Below are positions 27,832 through 36,889 of a DNA stretch of 64,000 bases, in pieces. The stretch spans positions 1 through 64,000 of the forward strand of contig NZ_CP072110.1 of NCBI RefSeq assembly GCF_017638545.1, in the 5' to 3' direction. Source of the DNA: Psychrosphaera ytuae. Its GTDB lineage: Bacteria; Pseudomonadota; Gammaproteobacteria; Enterobacterales; Alteromonadaceae. Under the pieces are notes generated by a model. The model was given only the letters and a program-made list of their open reading frames with translations. It was not told the origin of the DNA and made no database searches. Position 1 is the stretch's first letter. Every line of letters begins with the position of its first letter. The position numbers were made by a program, and so were the translations under genes.

Positions 27832-28511
27832 TACGCTCTCTTTTCGTTTAAAAACGGCTTAGGAAGGCCATTTTCATATTTAATTTGGTTCGCGTTTAAC
27901 TTTTCTGCGATGATTTTTGTTAGTGGTTTTGCGGCTTCGGTGACGGAATTTGGGCCACCTATTTGACTAGTCTGAACCATTTCTAAGCCTGCGTAACCAC
28001 AAGGGTTAATACGTAAAAAAGGCTCTAAGTCCATATCGACATTCAACGCCAACCCATGGAAGCTACAACCTCGTCGCACTCTTAACCCTAAAGACGCGAC
28101 TTTGCGTTCGTCAACATATACACCTGGCGCGTCTTTTTTAGCGTACGCTTTAATTTTGTATGCTTGTAAGGTATCGACAATACTTTGCTCTATCAAGGTG
28201 ACTAGGTCGCGTACACCAATTTTTTTGCGGCGTAGGTTAATTAACAGATAAACCACTAGTTGGCCTGGACCGTGATATGTCACCTGCCCACCTCTATCGA
28301 CTTTTACGATAGGAATGTCACCAGGGTTTAACAAATGTTCTTCTTTACCCGCTTGGCCTTGAGTAAAAACTGGGTCGTGCTCGACAACCCACAACTCGTC
28401 AATTACGTTGTCATCTCGGTTATCAGTGAAGTTTTGCATCGCATGCCAAATTTCTTGGTAGTTACCTGTGTCAATTTGGCGGATGGTCAATTGTTGAGTG
28501 AGTTCGGACAT
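27831..28511 (-). CDS. lipB: Octanoyl-ACP:protein octanoyltransferase
   Basis: A 226-residue cytoplasmic transferase that moves octanoyl from acyl carrier protein to lipoyl domains, feeding LipA. The RGGQVTYHGPGQLV motif, KVASLGLRVRRGCSFHG with the catalytic Lys, and NPCGYAGLEM with the acyl-binding Cys are all intact. It overlaps lipA by one base. It is preceded by ybeD, as in E. coli, with a 79-nt gap. AcpP, its acyl donor, is encoded later in the same window. Confidence 0.96.
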   Translation of the reverse strand: MSELTQQLTIRQIDTGNYQEIWHAMQNFTDNRDDNVIDELWVVEHDPVFTQGQAGKEEHLLNPGDIPIVKVDRGGQVTYHGPGQLVVYLLINLRRKKIGVRDLVTLIEQSIVDTLQAYKIKAYAKKDAPGVYVDERKVASLGLRVRRGCSFHGLALNVDMDLEPFLRINPCGYAGLEMVQTSQIGGPNSVTEAAKPLTKIIAEKLNANQIKYENGLPKPFLNEKRA

Positions 28512-28590
28512 TAACGCGTTCTTTTAGTTTGAGTACCGATGCGAAGGTCAGGGCAGGCCTGACCCGTTGTGAAGAATGTGAACTTAGTCG

Positions 28591-28863
28591 TTATAAAACA
28601 ACTCTTACGATGTCAATTGCACCAAGTTCATTGTATACCAACTCCATATGCTCTTTACTGGTTACAGTAACCGAAATTGACACAGAGTGATAATTTCCTT
28701 TGGCACTTGGTTTAACCTTAGGAGCAAAGTCACCAGGCGCTATCTCTTGAAGTACCTCTACGATTTTTACCGTTAAGTCCTCTTGTGCTAGCCCCATTAC
28801 TTTAAACGTTTGGCGACATGGGAAGTCTAACAATTCATCAAATTTAGTGTTTTTTACCGTCAT
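28591..28863 (-). CDS. ybeD: YbeD family protein (DUF493)
   Basis: A 90-residue small alpha/beta protein of the DUF493 family. It has the family core FPCRQTFKVMGLA near residue 13 and a YHSVSISVTV strand later. In E. coli the gene sits between dacA and lipB, as here. The fold is ACT-like, and a regulatory role has been proposed without firm evidence. The identification rests on both sequence and synteny. Confidence 0.93.
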   Translation of the reverse strand: MTVKNTKFDELLDFPCRQTFKVMGLAQEDLTVKIVEVLQEIAPGDFAPKVKPSAKGNYHSVSISVTVTSKEHMELVYNELGAIDIVRVVL

Positions 28864-28913
28864 TTTAATACCTTACTGAAAGTCTTCCCTAGACTCTTAC
28901 TTCTAAAACTGGA

Positions 28914-30068
28914 TTATAACTCAAATTTTTTGCGAACGTAGTCGGACATGCGCTTGAACAGACCACCTTCGTTTACTTGATCAAGGGCAACTAATGGATA
29001 AGTAGTTACTACGTCTTCTTCAATTTTGATCGTTAGCGTACCAACGACTTCGCCTTTCTTAATTGGGGCTTCTAGCGGTTTATCAAGGGTAAACGACGCA
29101 GCTAGCTTTTCACGATAGCCTCTAGGAATGGTGATAGCTGTGCTTTGGTTGATACCCAGACGAACTTGGTCTTTATCACCCATGTATATGCGTTGTTTAG
29201 CAAATTCAGTACCTGCTTCGTACGCCGTTAGCGTTTCGTAAAAGCGGAAGCCATAGCTAAGTAACTTTTTGCTTTCAACTTTACGTGCGCGCTGGCTGTT
29301 TGCACCCATAACAACTGAGATAAGACGCATGTCGCCTTCAACTGCAGACGCAACTAAAGAGTATCCTGCAGCTTCAGTGTGACCGGTTTTGATACCGTCT
29401 ACGTTTAAACTTTTGTCCCAAAGTAGGGCGTTACGGTTGATCTGTGAAATGTTGTTGTAGGTAAAATCTTTCTCTTTGTAAATTGCGTATTCTTCTGGAA
29501 CGTCATTTATCAAAGCTTGACCAAGTAATGCCATGTCACGAGCGGTACTCAAGTGACCTTCAGCGGTTAAGCCATGGCTATTAACAAAGTGTGAATTGGT
29601 TAGGCCAATCTGCTCAGCATAAAGGTTCATCAATTGAGCGAATTGCTCTTCACTACCCGCAATGTGCTCTGCCATCGCAACACAAGCGTCATTACCAGAT
29701 TGGATGATTATGCCGCGGTTTAAGTCAGCAACCGAAACCTCTTTGCCAACTTCAATAAACATTTTTGACGACTCAGGGAAATTTTTGGCCCAAGCATTGC
29801 GACTAACGGTAACCATATCAGTTAATGCGATGTTACCTTTTTGAATCTCTTGGCCGATGACATAGCTTGTCATCATTTTGGTCAAACTAGCAGGGTTTAG
29901 TGCTTCATCTGCGTTCTTTTCAGCGATGACTTTACCAGTATTGGCATCAATTAAAATGTAAGCTTTGGCATTAACGCTCGGTGGGTTTGGGACTAGCACT
30001 TTTGCGTTAGCGACTAATGAAAGAGCGAGGGACGTAATACTAACCAGAGATATAAAAAGTTTTTTCAT
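28914..30068 (-). CDS. dacA: D-alanyl-D-alanine carboxypeptidase (PBP5 type)
   Basis: A 384-residue low-molecular-weight penicillin-binding protein that removes the terminal D-Ala from peptidoglycan pentapeptides. A Sec signal covers residues 1-22. The active-site triad motifs are Ser61-x-x-Lys (SLTK), SGN in IQSGNDACVA, and KTG in GIKTGHTEAAG. A beta-rich PBP5 C-domain follows, and the last residues (FKRMSDYVRKKF) form an amphipathic helix for inner-membrane attachment. It lies upstream of ybeD and downstream of rlpA in the transcription direction. Confidence 0.96.
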   Translation of the reverse strand: MKKLFISLVSITSLALSLVANAKVLVPNPPSVNAKAYILIDANTGKVIAEKNADEALNPASLTKMMTSYVIGQEIQKGNIALTDMVTVSRNAWAKNFPESSKMFIEVGKEVSVADLNRGIIIQSGNDACVAMAEHIAGSEEQFAQLMNLYAEQIGLTNSHFVNSHGLTAEGHLSTARDMALLGQALINDVPEEYAIYKEKDFTYNNISQINRNALLWDKSLNVDGIKTGHTEAAGYSLVASAVEGDMRLISVVMGANSQRARKVESKKLLSYGFRFYETLTAYEAGTEFAKQRIYMGDKDQVRLGINQSTAITIPRGYREKLAASFTLDKPLEAPIKKGEVVGTLTIKIEEDVVTTYPLVALDQVNEGGLFKRMSDYVRKKFEL

Positions 30069-30146
30069 TGTGTTCCATTCATTCTAATGTTGCTGAGTTA
30101 AAATTTAGAGGCGGTATTATCCATATAGGGACACTAAGTGTCCAGT

Positions 30147-30926
30147 TTAAGGCGCTAATACGCTCTCTATCGCGACAGACTCGTAACCGAACTCTTTTAT
30201 TTTTTGTAATAGTTCGTTGGCGTCATTTTTTTGCTTAAAAGGACCAAAAACGACTTTGTGTGTATTGTCTTTGGCAAGCACCTTAGCGTCTTGATTTAGC
30301 ATAAGCGTAAGCCCTTTTAGGGATTCGTTAGCGCTACCTTCATCTGAAAATCCATGCAATGCGACCTGGTATAGACTCTGTTCGGGGATATAAGGTTCCT
30401 GATCAGGAATAATTAATTCTACTTTTACTCTCGCCGTGCCTGTATCGTACACGCCAAGTTTAAACGCAGCGGCATATGATAAGTCGATAATACGGTCGCC
30501 GTGAAACGGCCCACGATCGTTAACTCTCACAACAGCCGTTTTGTTGTTGGCTAAATTTGTCACTTTCACATAACTCGGTAGTGGCAGAGTTTTGTGGGCA
30601 GCTGACATACCAAACATATTGTAAATCTCTCCGTTGGATGTCAGGTGACCGTGAAACTTTTTGCCGTACCAGGATGCAGTCCCTTTTTGACTAAAAGGCT
30701 TACGTTCGGTCATTGGCGTATAGCTCTTTCCGAATACTTCGTAAGGGAGGTTGCCGCGACCAATCGGATCGTTAGTGACTTCAGGGTCTTGTTGCTCGAG
30801 CAACGTCGGCGGACGTGTAGGAGCGCTGTCGTATTTATCTGCGTAACGACTGTTATTGGCACAGCCAGATAAAAGAAAAGCAAATAACCCAAATGCGGGT
30901 AAAAACGAGAGTCGATTATTATTCAT
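30147..30926 (-). CDS. rlpA: RlpA septal-ring lipoprotein, lytic transglycosylase
   Basis: A 259-residue lipoprotein (lipobox LSGC near residue 22). A double-psi beta-barrel RlpA domain (about residues 80-175) has the GTASWYGKKFHG start and the VRVNDRGPF signature with the catalytic Asp; a SPOR domain forms the C-terminus (about 182-257). RlpA in Pseudomonas cleaves denuded peptidoglycan at the division site, and SPOR domains target such glycans. E. coli RlpA has lost this activity, so activity here is inferred from intact motifs. It lies next to rodA in the elongation operon. Confidence 0.95.
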   Translation of the reverse strand: MNNNRLSFLPAFGLFAFLLSGCANNSRYADKYDSAPTRPPTLLEQQDPEVTNDPIGRGNLPYEVFGKSYTPMTERKPFSQKGTASWYGKKFHGHLTSNGEIYNMFGMSAAHKTLPLPSYVKVTNLANNKTAVVRVNDRGPFHGDRIIDLSYAAAFKLGVYDTGTARVKVELIIPDQEPYIPEQSLYQVALHGFSDEGSANESLKGLTLMLNQDAKVLAKDNTHKVVFGPFKQKNDANELLQKIKEFGYESVAIESVLAP

Positions 30927-30955
30927 TGTTGTTACTCGTCAATAAGTTAAGGTTA

Positions 30956-32077
30956 TTATTGATTACTCGCTAGTAAGCGCTTGTTGGTTGCAATAGCCAT
31001 TAACATACCAAAGCTCGCCATCAAGGTCACGATAGATGTACCGCCATAGCTCATTAGTGGTAAAGGTACGCCAACTACTGGTAATAAGCCCGAGACCATA
31101 CCTATGTTAACAAATAGGTAAACAAAAAAGGTTAAGGTCAGGCTACCTGCTAATAACTTAGTAAAACCTTCTTGAGCTCGAACGGCAATCATCATGCCGC
31201 GAATAATAATAAATGCATACACAGATAAAAGAAGAAGGACGCCAATAAATCCAAATTCTTCGCTAAATACCGAAAAGATAAAGTCTGTGTGACGTTCGGG
31301 TAAAAATTCAAGTTGTGACTGCGTTCCATGTAACCAGCCCTTGCCATCCAAACCGCCAGAGCCTATGGCGATTTTAGATTGAATGATGTGATAACCAGAG
31401 CCTAGGGGATCACTTTCGGGATTCAAAAAAGTCAGTACACGTTGTTTTTGGTATCCGTGCATCAGGTAAAACCACAATATAGGTAAAAATGCACCAACGG
31501 CACCTGCAACAAACAGTAAAACCCGGACACTTAAGCCACCCAAAAACAATACAAAAAAGCCACTGCTCGCGACAAGTAAAGAAGTACCTAAGTCTGGCTG
31601 CTTAGCGATAAGCAAGGTAGGAATCGCGATGAGAACAAAACCGATAAACGTGTTTTTGAGGTTAGGGGGCAAGGTGTATTTACTCAAAAACCACGCTATT
31701 GTCATAGGCAATGACAGTTTCATAATTTCTGATGGCTGAAATTTAATAAAGCCAAGGTTTAACCATCTTTGCGCGCCTTTACCCATGTCACCAACCAAAA
31801 GGACCGCAACCAACAAACAGACACCTACAACAAAGATATGAGGTGCCCACTTTTGAAAAGTAAAAGGTGATATTTGAGCAACCATAAGCATGACACCTAG
31901 ACCAATGCCCATGCGGATCATTTGTCTAACAACCATATCCATATTTTGACCGCCTGCACTGTATACAACGCATAAGCTTAAAGACATCAGAGTTAGGATC
32001 CCCAATAAAAGAGGTAAATCGATATGAAACCTAAAAAACAAAGAGCTGCGACGTCGTTCGTTGAGGGTCTTAGCCAT
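30956..32077 (-). CDS. rodA: Rod-shape SEDS glycosyltransferase
   Basis: A 373-residue membrane protein of the SEDS family with about ten transmembrane helices. RodA polymerises lipid II during cell elongation in complex with PBP2. Conserved parts include the WLNLGFIKFQPSE loop, the catalytic-Asp region near PDLGTSL, and the GLLPVVGVPLPLMSYGGTS signature. ATG 32077 is preferred because AGGAGAATAAAA precedes it; an upstream start would add eight residues. The start overlaps the mrdA stop by 8 nt, which implies coupled translation of the partner pair. Confidence 0.96.
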   Translation of the reverse strand: MAKTLNERRRSSLFFRFHIDLPLLLGILTLMSLSLCVVYSAGGQNMDMVVRQMIRMGIGLGVMLMVAQISPFTFQKWAPHIFVVGVCLLVAVLLVGDMGKGAQRWLNLGFIKFQPSEIMKLSLPMTIAWFLSKYTLPPNLKNTFIGFVLIAIPTLLIAKQPDLGTSLLVASSGFFVLFLGGLSVRVLLFVAGAVGAFLPILWFYLMHGYQKQRVLTFLNPESDPLGSGYHIIQSKIAIGSGGLDGKGWLHGTQSQLEFLPERHTDFIFSVFSEEFGFIGVLLLLSVYAFIIIRGMMIAVRAQEGFTKLLAGSLTLTFFVYLFVNIGMVSGLLPVVGVPLPLMSYGGTSIVTLMASFGMLMAIATNKRLLASNQ

Positions 32078-34028
32078 TTTTATTCTCCTGGGTAGGCACA
32101 ACGTCTAGGGTTTCATCTATCTCTTCTTCAAGCTGGATAATTTGATCTGAGATTGTGCGCTTATCGGCAAGCCCTAAAGCAAAATACAAGTCCATCATTC
32201 GACGCGCGATTGGCGCCGCATTTGAACTACCGCCACCGGCATTCTCCACTGCAACAACAATCACAATGGTCGGGTCATCATATGGAGCGTAACCGACATA
32301 CATAGCGTTATCTCGCTTTCGTTCGGCGACTTTTTCTTCATCGTATTCTTCGTCTTCAGCCAAACTAAACAGCTGTGCGGTGCCCGTTTTACCAGCGCTT
32401 GTGTAGACTGCTCCTGCAAATGCTGTGCGCGCTGTACCCTCTGGTGAGTTAACGGTCTCATAAAGGGCATCTAAAATGACTTGCCAATATCTATCATCGC
32501 TAAGTTTAATAGGTGGGCGTTTGGTTATAGGTGTGTTTGTGTATACACCGTTTTCGGTGGTGCCTGTGACTATTTTAGGTTCAATGACCTCGCCCTTGTT
32601 TACTAACACGGACGTTGCCATTGCCAATTGAATAGGAGTTGATGTCCAGTATCCTTGGCCGATACCAACAGAGATGGTGTCACCTTGATACCAAGGATTA
32701 CGAGTGCGCTCTTTTTTCCATTCTCGACTTGGCATGATTGCACGACTTTCTTCGTGAATGTCGACACCGGTGTACTCACCAAAGCCAAATTTTTTACCAA
32801 ATGGGCTAATTTCATCAATGCCAAGACGGTAAGCCAGATCGTAGTAATAAATGTCACAGGATTGGACTAATGAGTGCTCTAGATCGACCCAGCCGTGACC
32901 ACCCGGTTTCCAATCTCGGAAGTTACGCTGTGTGTCCACATTAGGAAACTTCCAAAAACCCGGGTCCCAGACCGTTGTACTTGGGGTGACTAACTTTTTG
33001 TGTAAGCCTAAAAGTGCAATTTGTGGTTTAACAGTAGATGCAGGTGGGTATTGACCTTGAGTGGCACGGTTGAGCATTGGTTTGTCTTTTGAACTCGTAA
33101 TTGCACTGTAATCTTTTTGAGAAATACCACTGACAAACAAGTTAGGGTCGTAACTTGGGTTTGAGTACATGGTTAAGATAGCGCCGTCTCTTGGGTCTAT
33201 CGCGACAATGGCACCGCGTTTGGAGCCCAGTGCGTCTTTTGCTAGTTGTTGCATTTCAACCGCAATAGATAAATGTAGGTCAGTACCTGGTTTTGGCGGA
33301 GTCACATTGAGTTGACGTAGGACTCGACTTCGGTGGTTTACTTCTACTTCTTCGTTGCCTGTCGTGCCATGTAACGCTTCTTCGTAAAATCGTTCAATGC
33401 CAATTTTACCGATACTACGCGTCGCTGCGTAATTACTCAGTTGTTCCGTTTGTTCTAGGCGATTAAGGTCGCGCTTGTTGATTTTGCCTACGTAGCCAAT
33501 TACATGAGTCAACACGTCTGAGTAGGGGTAAGTACGGGTGAGACGAGCCTCAATGCCGACCCCCGGAAATCTGTGTTGTTGTACGGAAAAAGCAGCAACT
33601 TCTTGGTCGGTTAATTTGGTTTTTAATGGAATGCTTTTAAAACGGCGCTGATATTTGATGGTTTCTTTAAACTGCTCTACTTGTTCACTCGAAATCTCCA
33701 TGATCTCTTGCAAACCGAGCAAAGTTGCATCCATATCTTTAACAGCTTCAGGGATGATCTCAAGCGAGTAAGCCGGTTCATTCGCGGCCAAAATCTTGCC
33801 ATTTAAATCGCGAATGACGCCGCGATTGGGGGCAACAGGCTGAACCTTTATGCGGTTCTCATTTGAGCGAGTTTGATAAGTTTGATAACTTTTAATTTGT
33901 AAATAAAACATATTTACAATCAAAACACTCATCAAACCAAAAACAACCAACAAAGCAACAATAGAACGTCTGGCAAATAAGTTTGCTTCGGCTGAATGAT
34001 CTTGTATATGCTGTTTTTGGCGTCGCAT
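32070..34028 (-). CDS. mrdA: Penicillin-binding protein 2, elongation transpeptidase
   Basis: A 652-residue class B penicillin-binding protein, the transpeptidase partner of RodA. One N-terminal helix (about residues 23-45) anchors it in the inner membrane. The pedestal domain includes EPAYSLEIIPE and the transpeptidase domain has Ser331-x-x-Lys in PPASTVKP, SCD-type motif (QSCDIYYYDL) and SAGKTGTAQ. It is slightly longer than E. coli PBP2 (633), with an acidic C-terminal tail of EEEIDE type. Its stop overlaps rodA, and rlmH lies 19 nt upstream. Confidence 0.96.
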   Translation of the reverse strand: MRRQKQHIQDHSAEANLFARRSIVALLVVFGLMSVLIVNMFYLQIKSYQTYQTRSNENRIKVQPVAPNRGVIRDLNGKILAANEPAYSLEIIPEAVKDMDATLLGLQEIMEISSEQVEQFKETIKYQRRFKSIPLKTKLTDQEVAAFSVQQHRFPGVGIEARLTRTYPYSDVLTHVIGYVGKINKRDLNRLEQTEQLSNYAATRSIGKIGIERFYEEALHGTTGNEEVEVNHRSRVLRQLNVTPPKPGTDLHLSIAVEMQQLAKDALGSKRGAIVAIDPRDGAILTMYSNPSYDPNLFVSGISQKDYSAITSSKDKPMLNRATQGQYPPASTVKPQIALLGLHKKLVTPSTTVWDPGFWKFPNVDTQRNFRDWKPGGHGWVDLEHSLVQSCDIYYYDLAYRLGIDEISPFGKKFGFGEYTGVDIHEESRAIMPSREWKKERTRNPWYQGDTISVGIGQGYWTSTPIQLAMATSVLVNKGEVIEPKIVTGTTENGVYTNTPITKRPPIKLSDDRYWQVILDALYETVNSPEGTARTAFAGAVYTSAGKTGTAQLFSLAEDEEYDEEKVAERKRDNAMYVGYAPYDDPTIVIVVAVENAGGGSSNAAPIARRMMDLYFALGLADKRTISDQIIQLEEEIDETLDVVPTQENKNG

Positions 34029-34047
34029 TACTACTTAACTACCTTGA

Positions 34048-34518
34048 TTATTCACGGTGATAAGGGTGGTTGTTGTTGAGGCTCCAAGCTCTATACAAGC
34101 TTTCGGCGACTACCACGCGAACGAGAGGGTGAGGTAATGTCAGCGCCGAAAGTGACCACTTTTGCTCAGAAGCCTGAATACAAGCAGGTGCAAGCCCTTC
34201 AGGGCCGCCTACCAATAAACTGACGTCACGACCGTCCATTTGCCACCCGCTTAGTTGTTTGGCTAAATCGTGCGTAGTCCAAGGTTTACCTGTGACCTCA
34301 AGGGTAACGATGCGGTTTGATTTTGGCACCGCTGCGAGCATTTTTTCGCCTTCCTGCTCTAAAATTCGCTTTATGTCAGCGTTTTTTCCGCGTTTTCCAG
34401 GAGCGATTTCGATAAGTTCGAATGAGCAGTCTTTAGGGAATCGACGTTGGTATTCTTCAAACCCAGTTGTGATCCAACTGGGCATCTTATTACCTACGGC
34501 AACTAATTGAATTTTCAT
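34048..34518 (-). CDS. rlmH: 23S rRNA pseudouridine-1915 N3-methyltransferase
   Basis: A 156-residue SPOUT methyltransferase that methylates pseudouridine 1915 in helix 69 of 23S rRNA on assembled 70S ribosomes. The knot-forming SAM-binding part includes LLVGGPEGLAP and the C-terminus RVVVAESLYRAWSLNNNHPYHRE with the conserved final Tyr-His. The length equals the E. coli protein (155). It sits between rsfS and mrdA, the usual location. Confidence 0.97.
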   Translation of the reverse strand: MKIQLVAVGNKMPSWITTGFEEYQRRFPKDCSFELIEIAPGKRGKNADIKRILEQEGEKMLAAVPKSNRIVTLEVTGKPWTTHDLAKQLSGWQMDGRDVSLLVGGPEGLAPACIQASEQKWSLSALTLPHPLVRVVVAESLYRAWSLNNNHPYHRE

Positions 34519-34542
34519 TTAACCGTTCCCTGTTGAAGCTGC

Positions 34543-34905
34543 TTATTGACCGCTAGAAGATGAGTCAGATTTAGACTCAGCGCTATCTTGCCACAATTTT
34601 TCTAGCTGATAAAAGTCACGAGTTGTTTCTTGCATAACGTGAAGAACAACTGGGCCCATATCAACTAATACCCACTCACCTTCAGACATCCCTTCAGAAC
34701 CCAGTGCTGGATTATCTGAGTGCTTGGCCTCTGACAATACGTGGTCGGCGACAGATTGAACGTGTTTTTTAGAGGTGCCTGAGCAAATTACCATGTAGTC
34801 CGTAATGGAAGACGTACCACGAACATCAAATGTTTGAATATCACGGGCTTTCAAGTCGTCAATTTTGTCTAATACAAACTCTAGGATTTGTTGGTTTTCG
34901 GTCAT
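34543..34905 (-). CDS. rsfS: Ribosomal silencing factor RsfS
   Basis: A roughly 120-residue RsfS (YbeB/Iojap) protein that binds ribosomal protein uL14 and blocks subunit joining in poor nutrient conditions. The core ICSGTSKKHVQSVADHV and DMGPVVLHVMQETTRDFYQLEKLW pieces are diagnostic. The start is uncertain: ATG 34905 has no clear Shine-Dalgarno, while a TTG at 34929 would add eight residues after a weak AAGAGA. A short Ser-rich tail extends the C-terminus. It begins the conserved rsfS-rlmH-mrdA-rodA transcript. Confidence 0.93.
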   Translation of the reverse strand: MTENQQILEFVLDKIDDLKARDIQTFDVRGTSSITDYMVICSGTSKKHVQSVADHVLSEAKHSDNPALGSEGMSEGEWVLVDMGPVVLHVMQETTRDFYQLEKLWQDSAESKSDSSSSGQ

Positions 34906-35023
34906 AGGTTGCTGGGTGTTAGATTGCAAGATTCTATTTTCTCTTTATTTACTTTAAGTAACCGCTAATTGTAACGCTTGAAGTCAAAGTAGTACAGAGT
35001 TTCCGGGCTAGGTGAGTGCCGTT

Positions 35024-35353
35024 TTACGGCAGGTTTTGTAACTTTTTATCTAGCTGTCCAGTTAAGAAATCTTTGAGCATCACCCAATCGGCAATAAAAC
35101 TATAAAAGGGGTACGTAAACGTCGCTGGTCGGTTTTTCTCAATAAAGAAGTGACCAACCCAAGCGAAACCGTAACCGATTACAGGAAGTAACCAAAGGTA
35201 GATATATTGTTGAGTTATGAGGACAAAAATAATGGTCGCGATGACTAATAAGCTCCCTATGTAGTGCAGAGCACGACAAATTTTGTTTTGGTGTTCTGAT
35301 AAATAAAAAGGGTAAAACTCAGCAAAACTACTTAGCCTTTTTTCTGTTTCCAT
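35024..35353 (-). CDS. DUF962/Mpo1-like membrane protein
   Basis: A 109-residue membrane protein with the DUF962 (YGL010w/Mpo1-like) pattern: FAEFYPFYLSEHQNKICRALHYIGSLL near the N-terminus, then a GYGFAWVGHFFIEKNRPATF motif. Four short hydrophobic segments are visible. Yeast Mpo1 is a dioxygenase in alpha-oxidation of 2-hydroxy fatty acids, and the histidines of the two motifs match its metal site in outline; transferring that function to this protein is inference. It starts 8 nt after the GNAT stop, with its GAGG overlapping that stop codon. Confidence 0.82.
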   Translation of the reverse strand: METEKRLSSFAEFYPFYLSEHQNKICRALHYIGSLLVIATIIFVLITQQYIYLWLLPVIGYGFAWVGHFFIEKNRPATFTYPFYSFIADWVMLKDFLTGQLDKKLQNLP

Positions 35354-35361
35354 TATTTACC

Positions 35362-36012
35362 TCAATTTTGTACGGATGATTTTTCTCTAAACATCAATGT
35401 ACCAGAAACTGCACCAATTTGAATCTCTGATAGAGTTTGGTAGTTGTCGTCGTCAAATAACGGTTTGTTTTGCTCTTTTGTTACAAATACGGCAGTCCCC
35501 TCAGATAGAGGGTGTTCGTCGACCATAGAGTCAACGGCTTTTATTAGATAATGTCCCAAACCGTGATGTTGATGATCAGGGTGAACCGCGATAAAGGTTA
35601 ATAAGTGATAGTGCAAATGGGGAATGGCTTCTGCGACTTTGCGCTCTTTTTCTATCATGTTTTTGGTACTGATAAAGCCAGCATTGAGCATCATTTTAAG
35701 GCGCCAGTGCCAAAACCGCTCAGGCTCTAAACCTTTCTGGGGTTCAATGAGACACGCGACGCCTAGCAGATGAGTTCCGGAAAATAAGCCAACCATAGGT
35801 TGTTGAGTTTGCCAAAATGCACTTAGTTCCTCACGAATGGCACCACGCAATCTGGTTTCGTAATCTTCTTTTTCGGCCTTAAAAATATCTTTAAACACAG
35901 GGTCATCGTGGTACGCAACAAATAACAGCGAGGCGGCTAAGTTGATATCCTCGGCTGATAACAAAATGGCTTTGACACCATGTTCTTCGGTTAAGTGCTG
36001 GGTAACGTCCAT
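35362..36012 (-). CDS. GNAT family acetyltransferase
   Basis: A 216-residue GNAT-fold protein. FIAVHPDHQHHGLGHYLIKAVDS is the acetyl-CoA binding motif (Q/R-x-x-G-x-G), preceded by a hydrophobic strand LLTFIAV. The long N-terminal half, with LFVAYHDDPVFKDIF, is typical of the YhhW-like or unspecified GNAT subgroup. The substrate is unknown. It is the first gene of a two-gene unit with the DUF962 gene. Confidence 0.85.
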   Translation of the reverse strand: MDVTQHLTEEHGVKAILLSAEDINLAASLLFVAYHDDPVFKDIFKAEKEDYETRLRGAIREELSAFWQTQQPMVGLFSGTHLLGVACLIEPQKGLEPERFWHWRLKMMLNAGFISTKNMIEKERKVAEAIPHLHYHLLTFIAVHPDHQHHGLGHYLIKAVDSMVDEHPLSEGTAVFVTKEQNKPLFDDDNYQTLSEIQIGAVSGTLMFREKSSVQN

Positions 36013-36149
36013 AAAAACCTCACGGCATTGCTTTATTTTTAATCAACTTAGCAAGTTAAATACAAATATCAAAGGGAAATCTGGTAGATAGGCCAAAACC
36101 CGTCTATTTTTATATTGAGGTACCTGGCCATAATTGATTTGGAGGCAAC

Positions 36150-36380
36150 ATGGACACGTCTAATCACAATTTAACGACTTTATTTGAACAACTTGGTTTA
36201 GATGGCACGCGTTCGGGGATATACCACTTTGTAAAAGAACATCGTATTCCGGATGATATGACAATTGACGAAGCGTCGTTTTGGACTGATGCCCAACGCT
36301 CATTTTTAAGAGACTCGTTGGATACTGATGGCGACTGGAGTGAAATCGTCGACCAATTAGATGCGATGTTACGAAAGTAG
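36150..36380 (+). CDS. DUF2789 family small protein
   Basis: A 76-residue, acidic, mostly helical protein. It carries the DUF2789 core: LFEQLGLDG, then FWTDAQRSFLRDSLDTDGDWSEIVDQLDAMLR. The family is common in Gammaproteobacteria and of unknown role. A GGAGGC ribosome-binding site precedes ATG 36150. It is a single gene, with a strong hairpin terminator downstream that overlaps the end of the convergent DUF4426 gene. Confidence 0.9.
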   Translation: MDTSNHNLTTLFEQLGLDGTRSGIYHFVKEHRIPDDMTIDEASFWTDAQRSFLRDSLDTDGDWSEIVDQLDAMLRK

Positions 36381-36418
36381 ACTGAGCGTCTAGTAGTGTA
36401 CTCAGTTTTTAATAAAGG

Positions 36419-36450
36419 CTACGCAGACCTTAGTCTGCGTAGAATTTTTT
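36419..36450 (+). terminator. Hairpin terminator straddling the DUF4426 stop codon
   Basis: CTACGCAGAC and GTCTGCGTAG are perfect 10-bp arms with a CTTA loop and are followed on the plus strand by AATTTTTT. It should stop DUF2789 transcription. On the minus strand the left arm encodes the last residues of DUF4426 and the stop codon falls in the loop. A weaker ACTGAG/CTCAGT hairpin at 36381-36410 precedes it. Confidence 0.8.
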
Positions 36451-36858
36451 GTTGAATTTTATCGTTTCACTTCGATTGCCTTGTTGGATATCAATTTCGA
36501 AGTTAAAGATTTCTTCGTTACGGTATTGTAGTTGAGCAAGGTAGTAAACGGCTTTTCCTTCAGTGACTCGAGTAAAAGTCAGTTGTTTGGTTTGGCCCAG
36601 TAGGTTTTTTGCTTTTCCACTAACATTTACAAATTGAGCCTCTTGGCTGTCTTTGTCCAATACTGAGATGTTTACCACCGCCATGTATCGGCTTCGTTGC
36701 AGGTTGTATTGGCTGGCTGTCTCAGGCTTTACAAAGGTGCTTGGGAATGCAATGTAATGAATATCCCAACTTCCTTTTGTAAACTTTTGCTCAGCTTGCA
36801 CTGCGAATGTTGATGCACATATCAATAAAACAAGAGTGATGTATTTAACTATTTTCAT
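36430..36858 (-). CDS. DUF4426 family exported protein
   Basis: A 142-residue protein with a signal peptide (residues 1-22, cleavage near VQAEQ). The mature part is a small beta-rich domain with the DUF4426 pattern: WDIHYIAFPSTFVKPETASQY and RSRYMAVVNISVLD in outline. The family is found next to yggT/proC in Vibrio, Shewanella and Alteromonadales, as here, and has no assigned function. It is periplasmic by signal. The last codons form one arm of a terminator hairpin. Confidence 0.86.
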   Translation of the reverse strand: MKIVKYITLVLLICASTFAVQAEQKFTKGSWDIHYIAFPSTFVKPETASQYNLQRSRYMAVVNISVLDKDSQEAQFVNVSGKAKNLLGQTKQLTFTRVTEGKAVYYLAQLQYRNEEIFNFEIDIQQGNRSETIKFNKKFYAD

Positions 36859-36889
36859 TGTTCTCTCTTTCAGCGTTCAAAAGGCTGGC

